A stretch of 64,000 nucleotides of DNA, from contig NZ_CP140255.1 of NCBI RefSeq assembly GCF_034479615.1, forward strand, positions 2,914,001 through 2,978,000. Direction: 5' to 3'. The notes under the pieces are model-generated. The model did not search any database and was not told the origin of the DNA. It saw only the letters and a list, made by a program, of their open reading frames with translations. Positions 18,654 through 28,412 of the stretch are shown here, piece by piece. Position numbers and translations under genes: made by a program. The stretch comes from Vreelandella neptunia (GTDB lineage: Bacteria > Pseudomonadota > Gammaproteobacteria > Pseudomonadales > Halomonadaceae). How positions within the stretch are numbered: the first letter of the stretch is position 1; every line of letters begins with the position of its first letter.

Positions 18654-18989
18654 TCAGGCCTTCTTCACAAAGTGGGCGGTCACCATCATGTCGCCGACGC
18701 CGTCGACCTTGCAGTCCAGTTGGTGATCCTTGCTGTCCACGAGCCGCTTGATAACCGCTTTAGTGCCCACCTTGAGTACCAGTGAGCTGCCTTTGACCTT
18801 GAGGTCTTTGATCATCGTTACCTTGTCGCCTTCCGCTAACAGCGTGCCGTGGGCATCTTTTACCGTCACGGTGTCTTCTGCCTCAGCCTCAGAAGGGTTC
18901 CATTCGTGGGCGCATTCGGGGCAGATGAAAAGGCTTTGATCCTGATAGACGAATTCAGATTGGCAATGTGGGCAAGGTGGGCACGACAT
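18654..18989 (-). CDS. YjdM/PhnA family zinc-ribbon protein
   Basis: This 111-residue cytoplasmic protein starts with a zinc ribbon of two CxxC pairs (CPHCQSEF and CPECAHEW) followed by the YjdM C-domain (VKDAHGTLLAEGDKVTMIKDLKVKG, ending HFVKKA). The family was named PhnA and once linked to phosphonate use, but its role is unknown. It is transcribed alone, just upstream of the broken MFS gene on the same strand. Confidence 0.92.
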   Translation of the reverse strand: MSCPPCPHCQSEFVYQDQSLFICPECAHEWNPSEAEAEDTVTVKDAHGTLLAEGDKVTMIKDLKVKGSSLVLKVGTKAVIKRLVDSKDHQLDCKVDGVGDMMVTAHFVKKA

Positions 18990-19087
18990 AAATGATGACT
19001 TCTGTGGCTTGGTTTAGGCTAATAATGATACTGAGCCAGGAGCACCGTGGCGAATACCTTCACGGCTGACCAGGAAAGGAGAACAGG

Positions 19088-19477
19088 ATGAACAAACGGG
19101 ATCTGGAAGCGGCCTACCGTGATTACATCACCTGCCTCAATAATCAGGACTGGACGAACCTAGACCAGTTCGTGCATGACGATGCCCACCACAACGGCAA
19201 GCGCCTAGGGCTTGATGGTTATCGCGCCATGCTGGAAGCCGATTACGAGCAGATACCGGATCTTCACTTCAACATTGAGCTGTTGGCCGTTGATTCACCC
19301 CATGTGGCGTGCAGGCTGCGATTCGATGTCACGCCTAAAGGCAACTTCCTGGGCTTACCTATCAATGGGCAAAAAGTGACGTTTTGCGAGAACGCGTTCT
19401 ACCGCTTCCAAGATAATAAGATTCAGGAAGTCTGGTCGGTGATCGACAAGACTGCGATAGAAACTCAGCTTGGTTAA
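19088..19477 (+). CDS. SnoaL-like ester cyclase / NTF2-fold protein
   Basis: The 129-residue protein fits the SnoaL/ester-cyclase NTF2 fold: YRDYITCLNNQDW, VHDDAHHNGKRLGLDGYRAML, RLRFDVTPKGNFLGLPINGQKVTF and a final EVWSVIDKTAIE. Members cyclise polyketides or are stress-related proteins of unknown role; no polyketide genes are near. A GAAAGGAGAACAGG ribosome site precedes ATG 19088. Its stop overlaps that of the convergent GNAT gene. Confidence 0.8.
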   Translation: MNKRDLEAAYRDYITCLNNQDWTNLDQFVHDDAHHNGKRLGLDGYRAMLEADYEQIPDLHFNIELLAVDSPHVACRLRFDVTPKGNFLGLPINGQKVTFCENAFYRFQDNKIQEVWSVIDKTAIETQLG

Positions 19478-19905
19478 ACGTTGTGGTTATCCCCGTTAAC
19501 ATACGAATAGAGCAAAATATCAGATCGATAGGCCCAGCCCTGATTAGCCCAGAACTTCTGAGCAGCTTTGTTCTCGGGAAGGATCATCAGGTGCGATTTC
19601 AGGATGCCTTCGTTTTTGAGTGCTTCCAGGCAGAGGCTGACCAGCCGTGTGGCAATGCCTACCCGGCGATGGGAATCCGCCACCGACAAGTGCTGAACAT
19701 AGCCGCGCTTGCCATCGTGGCCCGCCATGATCGTTCCCACCAGCTTTCCTTCGACTTCTGCCACGAAGCTCAGGCCGGGGTTGCGCAGCAGGTATCGCTC
19801 AATCCCCTCTCGGGAATCGGCATCGCGCAGCCGCACGCCTTCACTTTCGCTCCACAGGGCAATGGCGTCTTCATAGTCGTTGATGGTCATGGTGCGGTAG
19901 CGCAT
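19474..19905 (-). CDS. GNAT family N-acetyltransferase
   Basis: Start ATG 19905 (behind GAGAG) gives 143 residues, MRYRTMTINDYEDAIALW onward. An upstream start at 19932 would overlap the HxlR gene further. The acetyl-CoA site is seen as VQHLSVADSHRRVGIATRLV (motif A, R-x-x-G-I-A). The protein acetylates an unknown amine substrate. It lies directly behind the HxlR-type regulator on the same strand and is probably co-transcribed with it. Confidence 0.85.
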   Translation of the reverse strand: MRYRTMTINDYEDAIALWSESEGVRLRDADSREGIERYLLRNPGLSFVAEVEGKLVGTIMAGHDGKRGYVQHLSVADSHRRVGIATRLVSLCLEALKNEGILKSHLMILPENKAAQKFWANQGWAYRSDILLYSYVNGDNHNV

Positions 19906-19915
19906 CAGGTGGCTC

Positions 19916-20290
19916 TCATTGGGTGGCGGCATCGTCTTGTTTGTTCTGCTCTGCAGGGTCGTTGAAGTGATCCTTCTGCTCTGCCCATTTCAATAAGGCA
20001 TCCAGCGCCGGGCAGAGCGTTTGCCCCCATTCGGTCAGGCGGTATTCCACTTTCGGCGGCACCTGGGGGTAGACCTTTCGGGCCACGATGCCATCCGCTT
20101 CCAGTTGGCGCAGCTGTTGGGCGAGCATTTTCTGGGAGATGTCGGGGATGAGTTTTTCGAAATCGGAGTAGCGCTGCACTTTTCCATCGAAGAGATGAAA
20201 GAGAATAATGAGCTTCCAACGCCCTTCCAGCATTTTTAATACATTTTCCACATCGCTTGCGGCGGTAGTGGGCGTATAAATCTTTCTCAT
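19916..20290 (-). CDS. HxlR-family transcriptional regulator
   Basis: The 124-residue winged-helix protein carries the HxlR pattern: MLEGRWKLIILFHL, RYSDFEKLIPDISQKMLAQQLRQLEADGIV and the wing PPKVEYRLTEWG. HxlR regulators often respond to reactive electrophiles or redox signals, but the usual N-terminal Cys is not present. It is divergent from the NTF2-like and SDR genes at 20381-21480, with about 90 bases between, so it probably controls them. The C-terminal tail is acidic and Gln-rich. Confidence 0.9.
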   Translation of the reverse strand: MRKIYTPTTAASDVENVLKMLEGRWKLIILFHLFDGKVQRYSDFEKLIPDISQKMLAQQLRQLEADGIVARKVYPQVPPKVEYRLTEWGQTLCPALDALLKWAEQKDHFNDPAEQNKQDDAATQ

Positions 20291-20380
20291 TGGTAAGCCA
20301 CTTACCTTTTTGTGCGTTCTTGATAACGCGTAAGTCTAGGCAGAATATTCTCTCACATTACCTTGCGAGAGAAGGCCATC

Positions 20381-20707
20381 ATGAGCTTGTCACTGCCAGA
20401 CGCGATCACCACTTATTTCAGCATCAGCAACGGGGCGAACGACACCCACCTTGGCGATTGCTTTACCCAAGATGCCTGTGTTTTGGATGAGGGAGAAACG
20501 CACTGCGGGCGAACCGCTATTCAAGCCTGGCTGCGCGCCACCCGTGCCAACATTGAGTATAGCGTCGAGCCGATCAGTGTTTCCCAACAAGGCAACACCA
20601 TGGTGGTTACCGCGACCGTGACCGGCAACTTCCCCGGCAGTCCGGTTCAACTTGACCACACTTTCCAGCTTGCCGATATGCAAATCCAGTCATTGGAGAT
20701 CCACTAA
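20381..20707 (+). CDS. nuclear transport factor 2-like (SnoaL) protein
   Basis: From ATG 20381, behind GAGAAGG, the protein has 108 residues ([17 protein letters not shown]...). It has the small NTF2-like fold: a helical start, [24 protein letters not shown], then beta strands with [20 protein letters not shown]. It is often annotated as a polyketide cyclase or ketosteroid-isomerase-like protein. The stop overlaps the SDR start (TAATG), so the pair is coupled, a common arrangement under HxlR control. Confidence 0.85.
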   Translation: MSLSLPDAITTYFSISNGANDTHLGDCFTQDACVLDEGETHCGRTAIQAWLRATRANIEYSVEPISVSQQGNTMVVTATVTGNFPGSPVQLDHTFQLADMQIQSLEIH

Positions 20708-21480
20708 TGAACCTGAACTTGAACGGGCGACGCGTGTTGATCACCGGCGGTAGCAAAGGGGTTGGCGCTGCTGTGGTGGCGCTCTTTCGCGAAGAAGGCG
20801 CGCAGGTACTGACCGCCGCCCGTACTCGCCCTGCTGACTTACCTGATGAGCTGTTTGTCGCCGCTGACCTGACGACGGCCGAAGGCTGTGCCACGGTGGC
20901 CGATGCGGTCAGCGATCGCTTGGGTGGAGTGGACATTATGGTTCATGTGCTGGGCGGTTCATCAGCGCCCGGTGGCGGCTTCGCTGCCCTTGGGGAGGAG
21001 GAGTGGCAGCGTGAGCTCGACATAAACCTGTTTCCCGCCGTACGGCTGGATCGCGCCCTACTGCCCAGCATGCTGGCCCAGGGCGATGGGGTGATTATCC
21101 ACGTGACCTCCATTCAACGTGAACTCCCCCTGCCCGAGTCGACCACGGCTTACGCAGCGGCCAAGGCGGCGCTATCCACCTATAGCAAGAGTTTGTCCAA
21201 GGAAGTGTCACCCAAAGGGGTGCGTGTGGTTCGGGTATCGCCGGGCTGGATTGAGACGGAAGCCGCCGTTGCGCTGGCCGAGCGTATCGCCCAAGAGGCA
21301 GGCACCGATTACGCAGGTGGCAAGCAGATCATCATGAATTCGCTGGGCGGCATCCCGATTGGCCGCCCCTCAAAACCTGCTGAAGTGGCCAACCTGATAG
21401 GATTTCTGGCGTCACCGCTGGCGGCCACCATTACGGGAACGGAGTACGTGATCGATGGCGGTACCGTGCCTGTTGTTTGA
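20707..21480 (+). CDS. short-chain dehydrogenase/reductase
   Basis: The 257-residue SDR has the cofactor motif TGGSKGVG near residue 14, an NIM-type strand ([12 protein letters not shown]), and the catalytic Ser in HVTSIQ with YAAAK. It ends in the usual [11 protein letters not shown]. It would reduce a carbonyl or oxidise an alcohol with NAD(P)H. It is coupled to the NTF2-like gene and is probably regulated by the divergent HxlR protein. The substrate is unknown. Confidence 0.93.
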   Translation: MNLNLNGRRVLITGGSKGVGAAVVALFREEGAQVLTAARTRPADLPDELFVAADLTTAEGCATVADAVSDRLGGVDIMVHVLGGSSAPGGGFAALGEEEWQRELDINLFPAVRLDRALLPSMLAQGDGVIIHVTSIQRELPLPESTTAYAAAKAALSTYSKSLSKEVSPKGVRVVRVSPGWIETEAAVALAERIAQEAGTDYAGGKQIIMNSLGGIPIGRPSKPAEVANLIGFLASPLAATITGTEYVIDGGTVPVV

Positions 21481-21504
21481 GGGTGACAGCGAAATGGAGG
21501 TTGC

Positions 21505-21963
21505 CTATCTTATGGCGCGAATATCGTCGATATCGACCGGTCTTGAGAGCACCGACTTATAGCGGATCAAGTCATCCATGAACATCAAAGGAAGCTCCAG
21601 GCCTAGTAAATTCACTGTTTCATAGCGGGCAAAATCAATATTGAGCGGCATCCAGGCCTGGCTGGCTGCATCAAAAATTTGCGCGCCGTCGGCGTTGCCA
21701 ACCTCCACCTTAATGCCTTCATACTTGAACTGGACATAGGTTAAATCCCAGCCCTCTTCGCAGTAGTGCGTGGCGGGCTTGGATATGTTCGCTTGGCCAG
21801 CCTGCACCACCGCTGCAAAATGCTCGCCGGGTACGAACAGGTCAATATCGTTCAACGCTCGTTTAGATCCATACCCCTTTGCTGCGAGCCCTCCGCAGAT
21901 TTGAAAAGGGATATTTCTGTCTCTCAGTAATCCCACTATCCATTGGGCGGCTAACTGGTGCAC
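21505..21963 (-). CDS. putative nucleotidyltransferase-fold protein
   Basis: The 152-residue protein has a minimal nucleotidyltransferase signature: ICGGLAAKGYGSKRALNDIDLFV (GG...ND-x-D) followed by a strand containing GIKVEVG. That pattern is shared by MNT-type antitoxin transferases and by domains that set nucleotide levels. There is no HEPN partner next to it, so a two-gene toxin system is not supported. It is transcribed alone between the SDR gene and a lipoprotein gene. Confidence 0.65.
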   Translation of the reverse strand: MHQLAAQWIVGLLRDRNIPFQICGGLAAKGYGSKRALNDIDLFVPGEHFAAVVQAGQANISKPATHYCEEGWDLTYVQFKYEGIKVEVGNADGAQIFDAASQAWMPLNIDFARYETVNLLGLELPLMFMDDLIRYKSVLSRPVDIDDIRAIR

Positions 21964-22038
21964 GAATCCTCCTATCGGGCATAGGCCTGCTGGCTACTTT
22001 CTAACACGTCCGCCTCACCAAGGCCCGGCCAGCAATGG

Positions 22039-23094
22039 TTACTCGGCTGAGCGCTCGCCAAGCATGTCCGAGAGGTCGGGGCCGGGATGCAGGCGGCCCG
22101 GCCAGCGCAACACCATTATTGCCAGAACGTTGCGGTGTTCACCACCCGCCAGCCCCTTTTCCCCAGTGGCCGAGGGGATGATGCCGCTGGTCGGGTCTAC
22201 CCCCGCCACCAGCGCCTCACGCACCCGGCCCACCAGCGGGTGATCCTCGCGGTCGGCAAGAAGGAAGGCCAATGCCACCTCGGCTTGGATGTCGGCCGTG
22301 GCCCGGGCCATGATGCCGGTCGTCTCCCGCTCCAGCGCTTCCAGCACCCAAGCGTGCACGTCCGGGTCTACCTTCCGCTGGTAGTATCGGCTGTCAGCGA
22401 TGACGAAGTGGGTCAGGCCATATAGCCAGTTATGGTACTCGGCGTCGTCGAGCTCGGCGACTCGATCAGGCGGGTAGTGGCGTCGGAAGGCTGCCTCTAC
22501 CTCCCGGCGCAGGTCCATCACGCCGAGCTGGTGCAGGAAGTACGCTTGGTTGGCCACCTGAGCGGCATAGATCCCGATCACCGCGGGGTCGGTCAAGAAG
22601 GCCGCCCAGTCAACCTCTGCCTGGTAGCCCAGCGCCCGCTCGTGGTTCTCAATGGTCGGCAGCAGGCCGAAGTACTCGGCCTGGATCAGCCGGAACAGCA
22701 GCCCCCGGGCGAAGGCGATTTCCCCCCACTCACCCAGCATGGCGCGCCGGGCGCGCTGCTTGGCCGTGCGCGGCGAGTAGTTGGCAACGATCGCCCGGCT
22801 GCGGGCAGCCGCGTACCCGGGCTTGGCTAGGCCGACGATGTCCTCCTCGAGTCGCGTCAGTAGACGCTCGCCGTAGGCATGATTGAGAGGCCGCCAGCGC
22901 TGCTCGCCCGTCAGGCGGTAGAGCCGCTGGGCAAAATGGCGCTGCTTGTCCTCGGACAGCGTCGGCAGCGCCCGCTCGTAGACTTCCTGGATGGCCAGTC
23001 CGACGTCGCGCTGGACGTCACGCTCCACATGCGGCTCCATGGCGGCGCAGCTAGCCAACGCCAGCACCATCATCAGTGAAAAGAGCTTTTTCAT
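22039..23094 (-). CDS. lipoprotein, DUF3541-like
   Basis: This 351-residue protein starts with a lipoprotein signal (MKKLFSLMMVLALASC) with the acylated Cys at 16. The rest is helical and charged, with SPRTAKQRARRAMLGEWGEIAFARG, YFLHQLGVMD and HFVIADSRYYQRKV. From memory it resembles DUF3541 proteins, which have no known role. The gene is more GC-rich than its neighbours. It is monocistronic and divergent from the AraC gene. Confidence 0.6.
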   Translation of the reverse strand: MKKLFSLMMVLALASCAAMEPHVERDVQRDVGLAIQEVYERALPTLSEDKQRHFAQRLYRLTGEQRWRPLNHAYGERLLTRLEEDIVGLAKPGYAAARSRAIVANYSPRTAKQRARRAMLGEWGEIAFARGLLFRLIQAEYFGLLPTIENHERALGYQAEVDWAAFLTDPAVIGIYAAQVANQAYFLHQLGVMDLRREVEAAFRRHYPPDRVAELDDAEYHNWLYGLTHFVIADSRYYQRKVDPDVHAWVLEALERETTGIMARATADIQAEVALAFLLADREDHPLVGRVREALVAGVDPTSGIIPSATGEKGLAGGEHRNVLAIMVLRWPGRLHPGPDLSDMLGERSAE

Positions 23095-23234
23095 GACGGC
23101 CCCTTGGTGGTGTTCACTATCGATAGGCCATCATTGCACAGTTGATGAGCAATTATGTACAAGCATCCATGGAGCTACCGGCATAATCTAGGGCTGTGTT
23201 TCGAGTTGGTGTGACTAATCAGGAGGGGGGCGGC

Positions 23235-24065
23235 ATGGGCAACGCGAGCCGGTTTCAATTTATCAAAAGTCAGCATGTGCCAACACTGACGGTGCTTCAT
23301 GCGGCCATTGAGGATTTCAGCTACGACCGCCATGCCCACGAGGAGTATGCCTTCGGTGTCACCCTAGCGGGTCGTCAGGATTTCTTCAGCGGCGGGCGGT
23401 TTCACCGCAGCCCTCCTGGCAACGTTATTTTGTTTAATCCCGAACAAGTTCACGATGGCGAACCCGGCGGCGAGCATGCGTTGGATTACCTGATGGTGTA
23501 TGTACACCCTGAGCAGGTTAACGCGCAGTTTGCGGAAGTCCTGGGTCACGAAAAATCGGCTAGCTTTCGTTCACGTAGCACGCTGATTCAGGATGCCCAA
23601 TTGCGCAACGCCATTTTGGAACTGGCGCGCTTGGTCACCTCTCACACCGGTAGCTGTATCGATCAGGAGAACGCGCTTTATCAGATGATCGAGCGCACAG
23701 TGCATCTGGGTGGGATTTCTCAGCCCAACCAGGCGCCCACTCGGCCCGATGCGCTGCTGGGATTGGCGAAAGATTATATCCACGCCCATCTGGATAGAGA
23801 TGTCTCCCTTGATGACATCAGCCAAGCGGCGCACTTATCCAAGTACCATTTCTTGCGGCTGTTTCGCCAGCATTACGGCATCACGCCGCATCAGTATGTG
23901 ATCAATTGCCGAATCAATGCGGCCCGCTCTGCTCTGGATGTTGGCGCCTCGTTAACCGAGGTCGCTTTGCGCTTCGGATTTGCCGACCTTAGCCACTTCA
24001 ATCGCCGCTTTAAGCGCATTTATGGCATGACACCCCACCAGTATCAGCGTGATATCGCGCGCTAA
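23235..24065 (+). CDS. AraC-family regulator
   Basis: ATG 23235, behind AGGAGGGG, gives 276 residues. The N-terminal half is a cupin-like AraC sensor domain (FSYDRHAHEEYAFGVTLAGRQDFF, PPGNVILFNPEQVHDG). The C-terminal 100 residues hold two helix-turn-helix motifs (LDDISQAAHLSKYHFLRLFRQ; LTEVALRFGFADLSHFNRRFKRIYG). It lies 23 bases ahead of the LysE-type exporter gene and probably activates it in response to the exported compound. Confidence 0.92.
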   Translation: MGNASRFQFIKSQHVPTLTVLHAAIEDFSYDRHAHEEYAFGVTLAGRQDFFSGGRFHRSPPGNVILFNPEQVHDGEPGGEHALDYLMVYVHPEQVNAQFAEVLGHEKSASFRSRSTLIQDAQLRNAILELARLVTSHTGSCIDQENALYQMIERTVHLGGISQPNQAPTRPDALLGLAKDYIHAHLDRDVSLDDISQAAHLSKYHFLRLFRQHYGITPHQYVINCRINAARSALDVGASLTEVALRFGFADLSHFNRRFKRIYGMTPHQYQRDIAR

Positions 24066-24088
24066 CACCTAAGAAAAGAGGTTTCACC

Positions 24089-24700
24089 ATGTTAGGAATT
24101 GTCGCCTATGCCCTAGGCGCTATGTATTCGCCTGGGCCTGTGAATCTGCTTGGCCTGAATATTGGTATCAATGGCCAAGCCAAAAAGTCGGTAGGGTTTT
24201 GCCTCGGTGTAGGCACCGCCATGCTGGTTTACTTATTAGTATTGGGCTGGGTGGGTGCTGCCTGGATCGATGATGAAGCACTGATCGTGGTGAGTGCCTT
24301 GGGCTGCGGTTATATTGTTTATCTCGCAAGCAAAATCGCCCGTTCAAGTGTTGATATAAGCGAGCCAGACAACGCCCCACGGCTAGTCAGTTATCGTGAT
24401 GGGCTGGTCATGCAGTTGCTTAATCCCAAAGCCATTGTGGCCACCCTGCCCATCACCACACTGCAGTTTCCTGCCGCTGACATTCAGGGGCTTAGCTTAG
24501 TGGTTTGGGCGTTCGGACTGGCGATGCTAGCTGCGGGCGCCCCCGGTAGCTATATCGCGATTGGCAGCGCCGTAGGCAGTCGTATTAAAAGCCCTGCAAT
24601 CATTAAGGGCTTCAATTGGCTAATGGCTGGATTGCTGGTAGCTGTGGCGCTTTCGATAGGCGTTGAGCATGTGTGGTTACCGCTTACTGCCCGAAGCTGA
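24089..24700 (+). CDS. LysE-family amino-acid exporter
   Basis: The 203-residue membrane protein has six hydrophobic segments, the LysE signature YSPGPVNLLGLNIGINGQAKKSVGFCLGVG near the start and LLNPKAIVATLP in the middle. It would export an amino acid or homoserine lactone-type compound. AGAGG precedes the start. It follows the AraC gene as a two-gene unit, so its regulation is probably by that protein. Its 3' end overlaps the convergent gene at 24684 by 17 bases. Confidence 0.9.
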   Translation: MLGIVAYALGAMYSPGPVNLLGLNIGINGQAKKSVGFCLGVGTAMLVYLLVLGWVGAAWIDDEALIVVSALGCGYIVYLASKIARSSVDISEPDNAPRLVSYRDGLVMQLLNPKAIVATLPITTLQFPAADIQGLSLVVWAFGLAMLAAGAPGSYIAIGSAVGSRIKSPAIIKGFNWLMAGLLVAVALSIGVEHVWLPLTARS

Positions 24701-25004
24701 TGCCCAGCCGTAGTGCTTGTAGGCCATCAAATTCGACCGTTACTTCATCAGAAAACAGGGGATGGCCCTGCACTGCCAAATCCAACGTTGCTTGAGAGCC
24801 GCGATAAGTGACGGTGACAGCGATTTCCGCTGAGGTGCTAACAGGCGCCAGCAAATCATACTCAACGTCATCGATGCTAACAGAGGAAAGGCCGCGGTCA
24901 TCCAGCTGTTCTTGGATTTCCCGCTCAACGACAACGCCGTAATAGAAGTAAACACCCGCGTAGCCAAGCGCTACTACTACGATTAGTGAAAAGAGCTTTC
25001 CCAT
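24684..25004 (-). CDS. hypothetical protein with one N-terminal membrane segment
   Basis: The 106-residue protein begins MGKLFSLIVVVALGYAGVYFYYG, a signal anchor or uncleaved signal, followed by a periplasmic part of mostly beta character (AEIAVTVTYRGSQATLDLAVQGHPLF). I do not recognise a family. It overlaps the end of the LysE gene convergently and has a plausible start with GAGA upstream. It resembles small envelope proteins. Confidence 0.6.
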   Translation of the reverse strand: MGKLFSLIVVVALGYAGVYFYYGVVVEREIQEQLDDRGLSSVSIDDVEYDLLAPVSTSAEIAVTVTYRGSQATLDLAVQGHPLFSDEVTVEFDGLQALRLGISFGQ

Positions 25005-25097
25005 TGTTTCTCTCTGTTTATAAAATATTGAATGGTTACTGCCTGCAATGATTAGACTCGTAACTATCGATAATTACTATTTTTATATCAAGCGTAT

Positions 25098-25385
25098 TTA
25101 CGCCATCTTCTGCCAGTGCGACACATCTTGAATACTCGATATACCGTCGTGCTCAAGCTGTTCTGCCTTGTAAATATCCCAGCGCATTTGTAAGTTCAGC
25201 CAGAAATCCGCTGAAACACCAAAAAAAAGCGCCAGCCTGAGCGCAGTGCTCGGGGTAACGCCACGCTTTTTATTTACCAGCTCATTAATCCGCTGGTAAG
25301 GCACATGAATCGCAGACGCCAGCTCGCGCTGGGTAATCCATGGGCTGCAAAAACTCTTCTAGCAACATTTATAGACAGCCTGGGA
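25098..25385 (-). pseudogene. higA-type antitoxin remnant, frameshifted
   Basis: The C-terminal part reads ITQRELASAIHVPYQRINELVNKKRGVTPSTALRLALFFG, a HigA/VapI helix-turn-helix antitoxin. Just upstream in another frame is LLEEFLQPM, the normal preceding segment. Two bases (or one extra) break the frame at about 25360, and the usual HPGE start is degraded. No higB toxin gene is present. It is a dead fragment of a toxin-antitoxin module, though a 68-residue tail could still be translated. Confidence 0.75.
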
Positions 25386-25424
25386 AGGTCGCGAGTTAAA
25401 GCTCTCTCCCATGTTAAAGCTTGC

Positions 25425-26045
25425 TCACTCTTTTTTAGCAAGCAATAGCCCTACTCCTGCGCTGGCCAATAAGCCTGCGCAGCTGCGGTTGAATAAACGC
25501 CGCATGGCAGGGCGTGAAAACCAGTGGCTTAAAAAGCTGCCTGCATAGGCGTAACCGGCAATCGCTACCCATTCCAGCAGCAAAAACAGCGCACCTAGCA
25601 CTATAAACTGCTGCCCTACATTGCCGCTGGGCTCCACAAACTGCGGTAGGAATGCGGTAAAAATCAGGATGGCTTTTGGGTTGCCGGCGGCAAGCAGGAA
25701 CTCTTGTCGCGCCAGCTCAAACAGGCTCTTAGGCTGGGTATCTCCGTCAACACTTTCAGTGCTGTCGGCACCCCATAATTGATACGCCAGCCATAACAGA
25801 TAGAGGCCACCAATTACCTTGATGACCAGGAAAATTTTTTCAGAGGTGTAAAGCAGCGTCGCCAAACCGGTAGCAGCCAGCGTAATCATGCCAACAAAGG
25901 CTGCCAGCCGCCCAATACCTGCGAGACAAGCTGCTCGAACGCCATAGCGCTTGGCATTGGTCAGTGACAGCAGATTGTTAGGCCCCGGCGCCATATTGAG
26001 AGCGAAGCAGGCAGGAATAAACAGCAGCAGCGTGGTCAGGTTCAT
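25425..26045 (-). CDS. LysE-family translocator
   Basis: ATG 26045 (behind GAGAGGCG) gives 206 residues. An upstream start at 26105 adds a non-hydrophobic stretch. It shows six hydrophobic segments, ALNMAPGPNNLLSLTNAKRYG near the start and AAGNPKAILIFTAFLPQF in the middle, the LysE/RhtB signature. The exported amino acid is not readable. It is transcribed alone on the minus strand, downstream (in map order) of the higA remnant. Confidence 0.88.
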   Translation of the reverse strand: MNLTTLLLFIPACFALNMAPGPNNLLSLTNAKRYGVRAACLAGIGRLAAFVGMITLAATGLATLLYTSEKIFLVIKVIGGLYLLWLAYQLWGADSTESVDGDTQPKSLFELARQEFLLAAGNPKAILIFTAFLPQFVEPSGNVGQQFIVLGALFLLLEWVAIAGYAYAGSFLSHWFSRPAMRRLFNRSCAGLLASAGVGLLLAKKE

Positions 26046-26216
26046 GAAAATCGCCTCTCTAGGCTCGCAGCAAAGCCCTTCATTAGCATTAGACTGTATG
26101 CCCAATTGCTTAGATTAGCTGCTCACGAAGGCTTGGCTCAATCTTTGATACCCAACAGAGGCGATACATTTCCCAACAACAGCGTTAATCGGTAAGTAAG
26201 GGGACGTATACCCTGA

Positions 26217-27056
26217 TCAGCAAACTTGCGGCTCATCTACCTCCCGACACGCCCTGACGCTTTCCGCCAGTTCACTTACCAGGCCATGCACACGCTCCAC
26301 AGCCTCATCAGGCGTGTTGGCATTTTCGATACAGTCGACGAGTGCAGAGCCGACGACGACTGCATCGCTGAAGCGGCCAATGGTGGCGGCTTGTTCGGCG
26401 GTACGGATGCCAAAACCAACGGCGATGGGCAGTTCAGTATGTTCACGAAGATCGGCTACTGCGCCTTCCAACCGTTCTGGTGTGGGCGCACTTCCACCAG
26501 TGACACCGGCAACGGAAACGTAGTAGATAAACCCGGAGGCATTCGCCAGCACCTTGGGCAGGCGTTTGGCATCCGTGGTGGGCGTGGCCAGACGAATAAA
26601 ATCAATGCCATGTTGGGCCGCTGGCTGGCAAAGTTCTTCGTCGTGCTCGGGCGGCAGGTCTACCACGATTAGGCCGTCTACTCCGGCCTTGGCGGCATCG
26701 GTCAAGAAGCGCTCGACGCCGTAGCAGTAAATGGGATTGTAGTAGCCCATCAGCACAATGGGCGTAGTGCTGTCTTCTTCACGGAAGCGGCGCACCATTT
26801 CCAGCGTTTTGGCTTGGGTTTGACCGTTATTCAAGGCACGCAGCGCGGCTTTTTGAATGGCGGGGCCATCGGCCATTGGGTCGCTGAACGGCATGCCGAG
26901 TTCGATGATATCCACTCCCGCTTTTGGCAACCCGTGCAACAGGCGGCGCGAAGTCTCGGCATCTGGTTCACCGGCGGTCAGGTAGCTGACCAGCGCTGGC
27001 CGGTTTTGCTGTTTGAGGGAAGCAAAGCAGTGTTCAAGACGAGAGGTATGGGTCAT
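26217..27056 (-). CDS. trpA: tryptophan synthase alpha subunit
   Basis: TrpA cleaves indole-3-glycerol phosphate to indole and passes it to TrpB. ATG 27056 behind AGGAGA gives 279 residues beginning [16 protein letters not shown]. It has the catalytic Glu in [18 protein letters not shown] and the Asp in [13 protein letters not shown], and the phosphate-binding [11 protein letters not shown]. It lies 20 bases behind trpB. The absence of other trp genes nearby matches the Pseudomonas-type split in which trpBA stand alone next to trpI. Confidence 0.95.
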   Translation of the reverse strand: MTHTSRLEHCFASLKQQNRPALVSYLTAGEPDAETSRRLLHGLPKAGVDIIELGMPFSDPMADGPAIQKAALRALNNGQTQAKTLEMVRRFREEDSTTPIVLMGYYNPIYCYGVERFLTDAAKAGVDGLIVVDLPPEHDEELCQPAAQHGIDFIRLATPTTDAKRLPKVLANASGFIYYVSVAGVTGGSAPTPERLEGAVADLREHTELPIAVGFGIRTAEQAATIGRFSDAVVVGSALVDCIENANTPDEAVERVHGLVSELAESVRACREVDEPQVC

Positions 27057-27076
27057 GACGTTCTCCTGTGTCGCGC

Positions 27077-28306
27077 TCATAGCTGTTTAACCCCGAATTT
27101 TTCACCAAGGTGATGGGCCACGCTCATCATGTCCTTGTCGCCCCGGCCGCTGAGGTTGACCACCATCAAGTGCTCACGTGGCAGGCTGGGGGCACGCTTG
27201 GCCACTTCGGCCAGGGCATGGGCGGTCTCCAGGGCGGGAATAATGCCCTCTTTGCGGCAGCAGACCTGGAAGGCTTCCAGCGCTTCGTCGTCAGTGGCAG
27301 AGACGTACTCGACCCGCCCCTGCTCGTGTAACCATGCGTGCTCTGGCCCGATACCGGGGTAGTCCAGCCCGGCGGAAATCGAGTGAGCGTCGATAATCTG
27401 ACCATCTTCGTTTTGCAGCAGATAGGTGCGGTTACCGTGCAGCACGCCGGGGGTTCCGCCGTTCAGGCTAGCCGCGTGCAAGCCGCTTTTAACGCCCTTG
27501 CCACCCGCTTCCACGCCAATCATCTTCACGTCTGGGTCGTCGAGGAACGGGTAAAACAGCCCGATAGCGTTAGAGCCGCCGCCCACGCAGGCCACCAGCG
27601 AATCCGGCAGGCGGCCCTGTTTCTCGAGCATCTGGCTGCGGGTTTCATGGCCAATCACCGCTTGGAAGTCTCGCACCATGGCGGGGTACGGGTGCGGCCC
27701 TGCCACGGTACCGATAATGTAGAAGGTGTCGTCCACATTGGTGACCCAGTCACGCAGCGCTTCGTTCATGGCGTCTTTGAGCGTGCCGGTGCCGGAAGTG
27801 ACGGGGACGATTTCTGCGCCCAGTAGCTTCATGCGAAACACGTTGGTCTGCTGGCGTTCGATGTCGGTTGCGCCCATGTAGATGACACAGGGCAAACCAA
27901 AGCGCGCAGCAACGGTAGCGGTGGCAACGCCGTGCATGCCTGCACCGGTTTCCGCGATAATGCGCTTCTTGCCCATCTGTTTGGCCAGCAACACCTGGCC
28001 GATGCAGTTGTTAATCTTGTGCGCGCCGGTGTGGTTCAGCTCTTCGCGCTTCAAGTAAATACTCGCCCCGCCAAAGTGCTCGGTCAGCCGCTCGGCAAAG
28101 TAGAGCGGGCTTGGCCGCCCCACGTAATCGCCCTGAAAGTAGGCTAACTGACGCTGAAACTTCGGGTCGTTCTTGGCGGTGGTGTATTCGTCTTGCAGCT
28201 CAAGAATTAGCGGCATCAGCGTTTCAGCAACAAAGCGGCCGCCAAAGCTGCCAAATAATCCGTTGGCGTCGGGCAGGCTCTTGGATACGTCTACAGGTTG
28301 ATTCAT
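27077..28306 (-). CDS. trpB: tryptophan synthase beta subunit
   Basis: TrpB joins indole to serine with pyridoxal phosphate. ATG 28306 (behind AGAGGT) gives 409 residues. Lys97 in HTGAHKINN forms the cofactor Schiff base and [10 protein letters not shown] binds its phosphate. [19 protein letters not shown] and the C-terminal SGRGDKDM are also typical. It is first in trpBA and divergent from the trpI-like LysR gene about 106 bases away. Upstream in-frame starts are not needed. Confidence 0.96.
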   Translation of the reverse strand: MNQPVDVSKSLPDANGLFGSFGGRFVAETLMPLILELQDEYTTAKNDPKFQRQLAYFQGDYVGRPSPLYFAERLTEHFGGASIYLKREELNHTGAHKINNCIGQVLLAKQMGKKRIIAETGAGMHGVATATVAARFGLPCVIYMGATDIERQQTNVFRMKLLGAEIVPVTSGTGTLKDAMNEALRDWVTNVDDTFYIIGTVAGPHPYPAMVRDFQAVIGHETRSQMLEKQGRLPDSLVACVGGGSNAIGLFYPFLDDPDVKMIGVEAGGKGVKSGLHAASLNGGTPGVLHGNRTYLLQNEDGQIIDAHSISAGLDYPGIGPEHAWLHEQGRVEYVSATDDEALEAFQVCCRKEGIIPALETAHALAEVAKRAPSLPREHLMVVNLSGRGDKDMMSVAHHLGEKFGVKQL

Positions 28307-28412
28307 CACGACCTCTGAATGCGTTATCAAACAATGCAATGAAAGTAGCGCAAGCAGGCCGGGATAAAAATCGATAAGATGTCATCAACATGTGAGCTGG
28401 AGTCACGTATTA

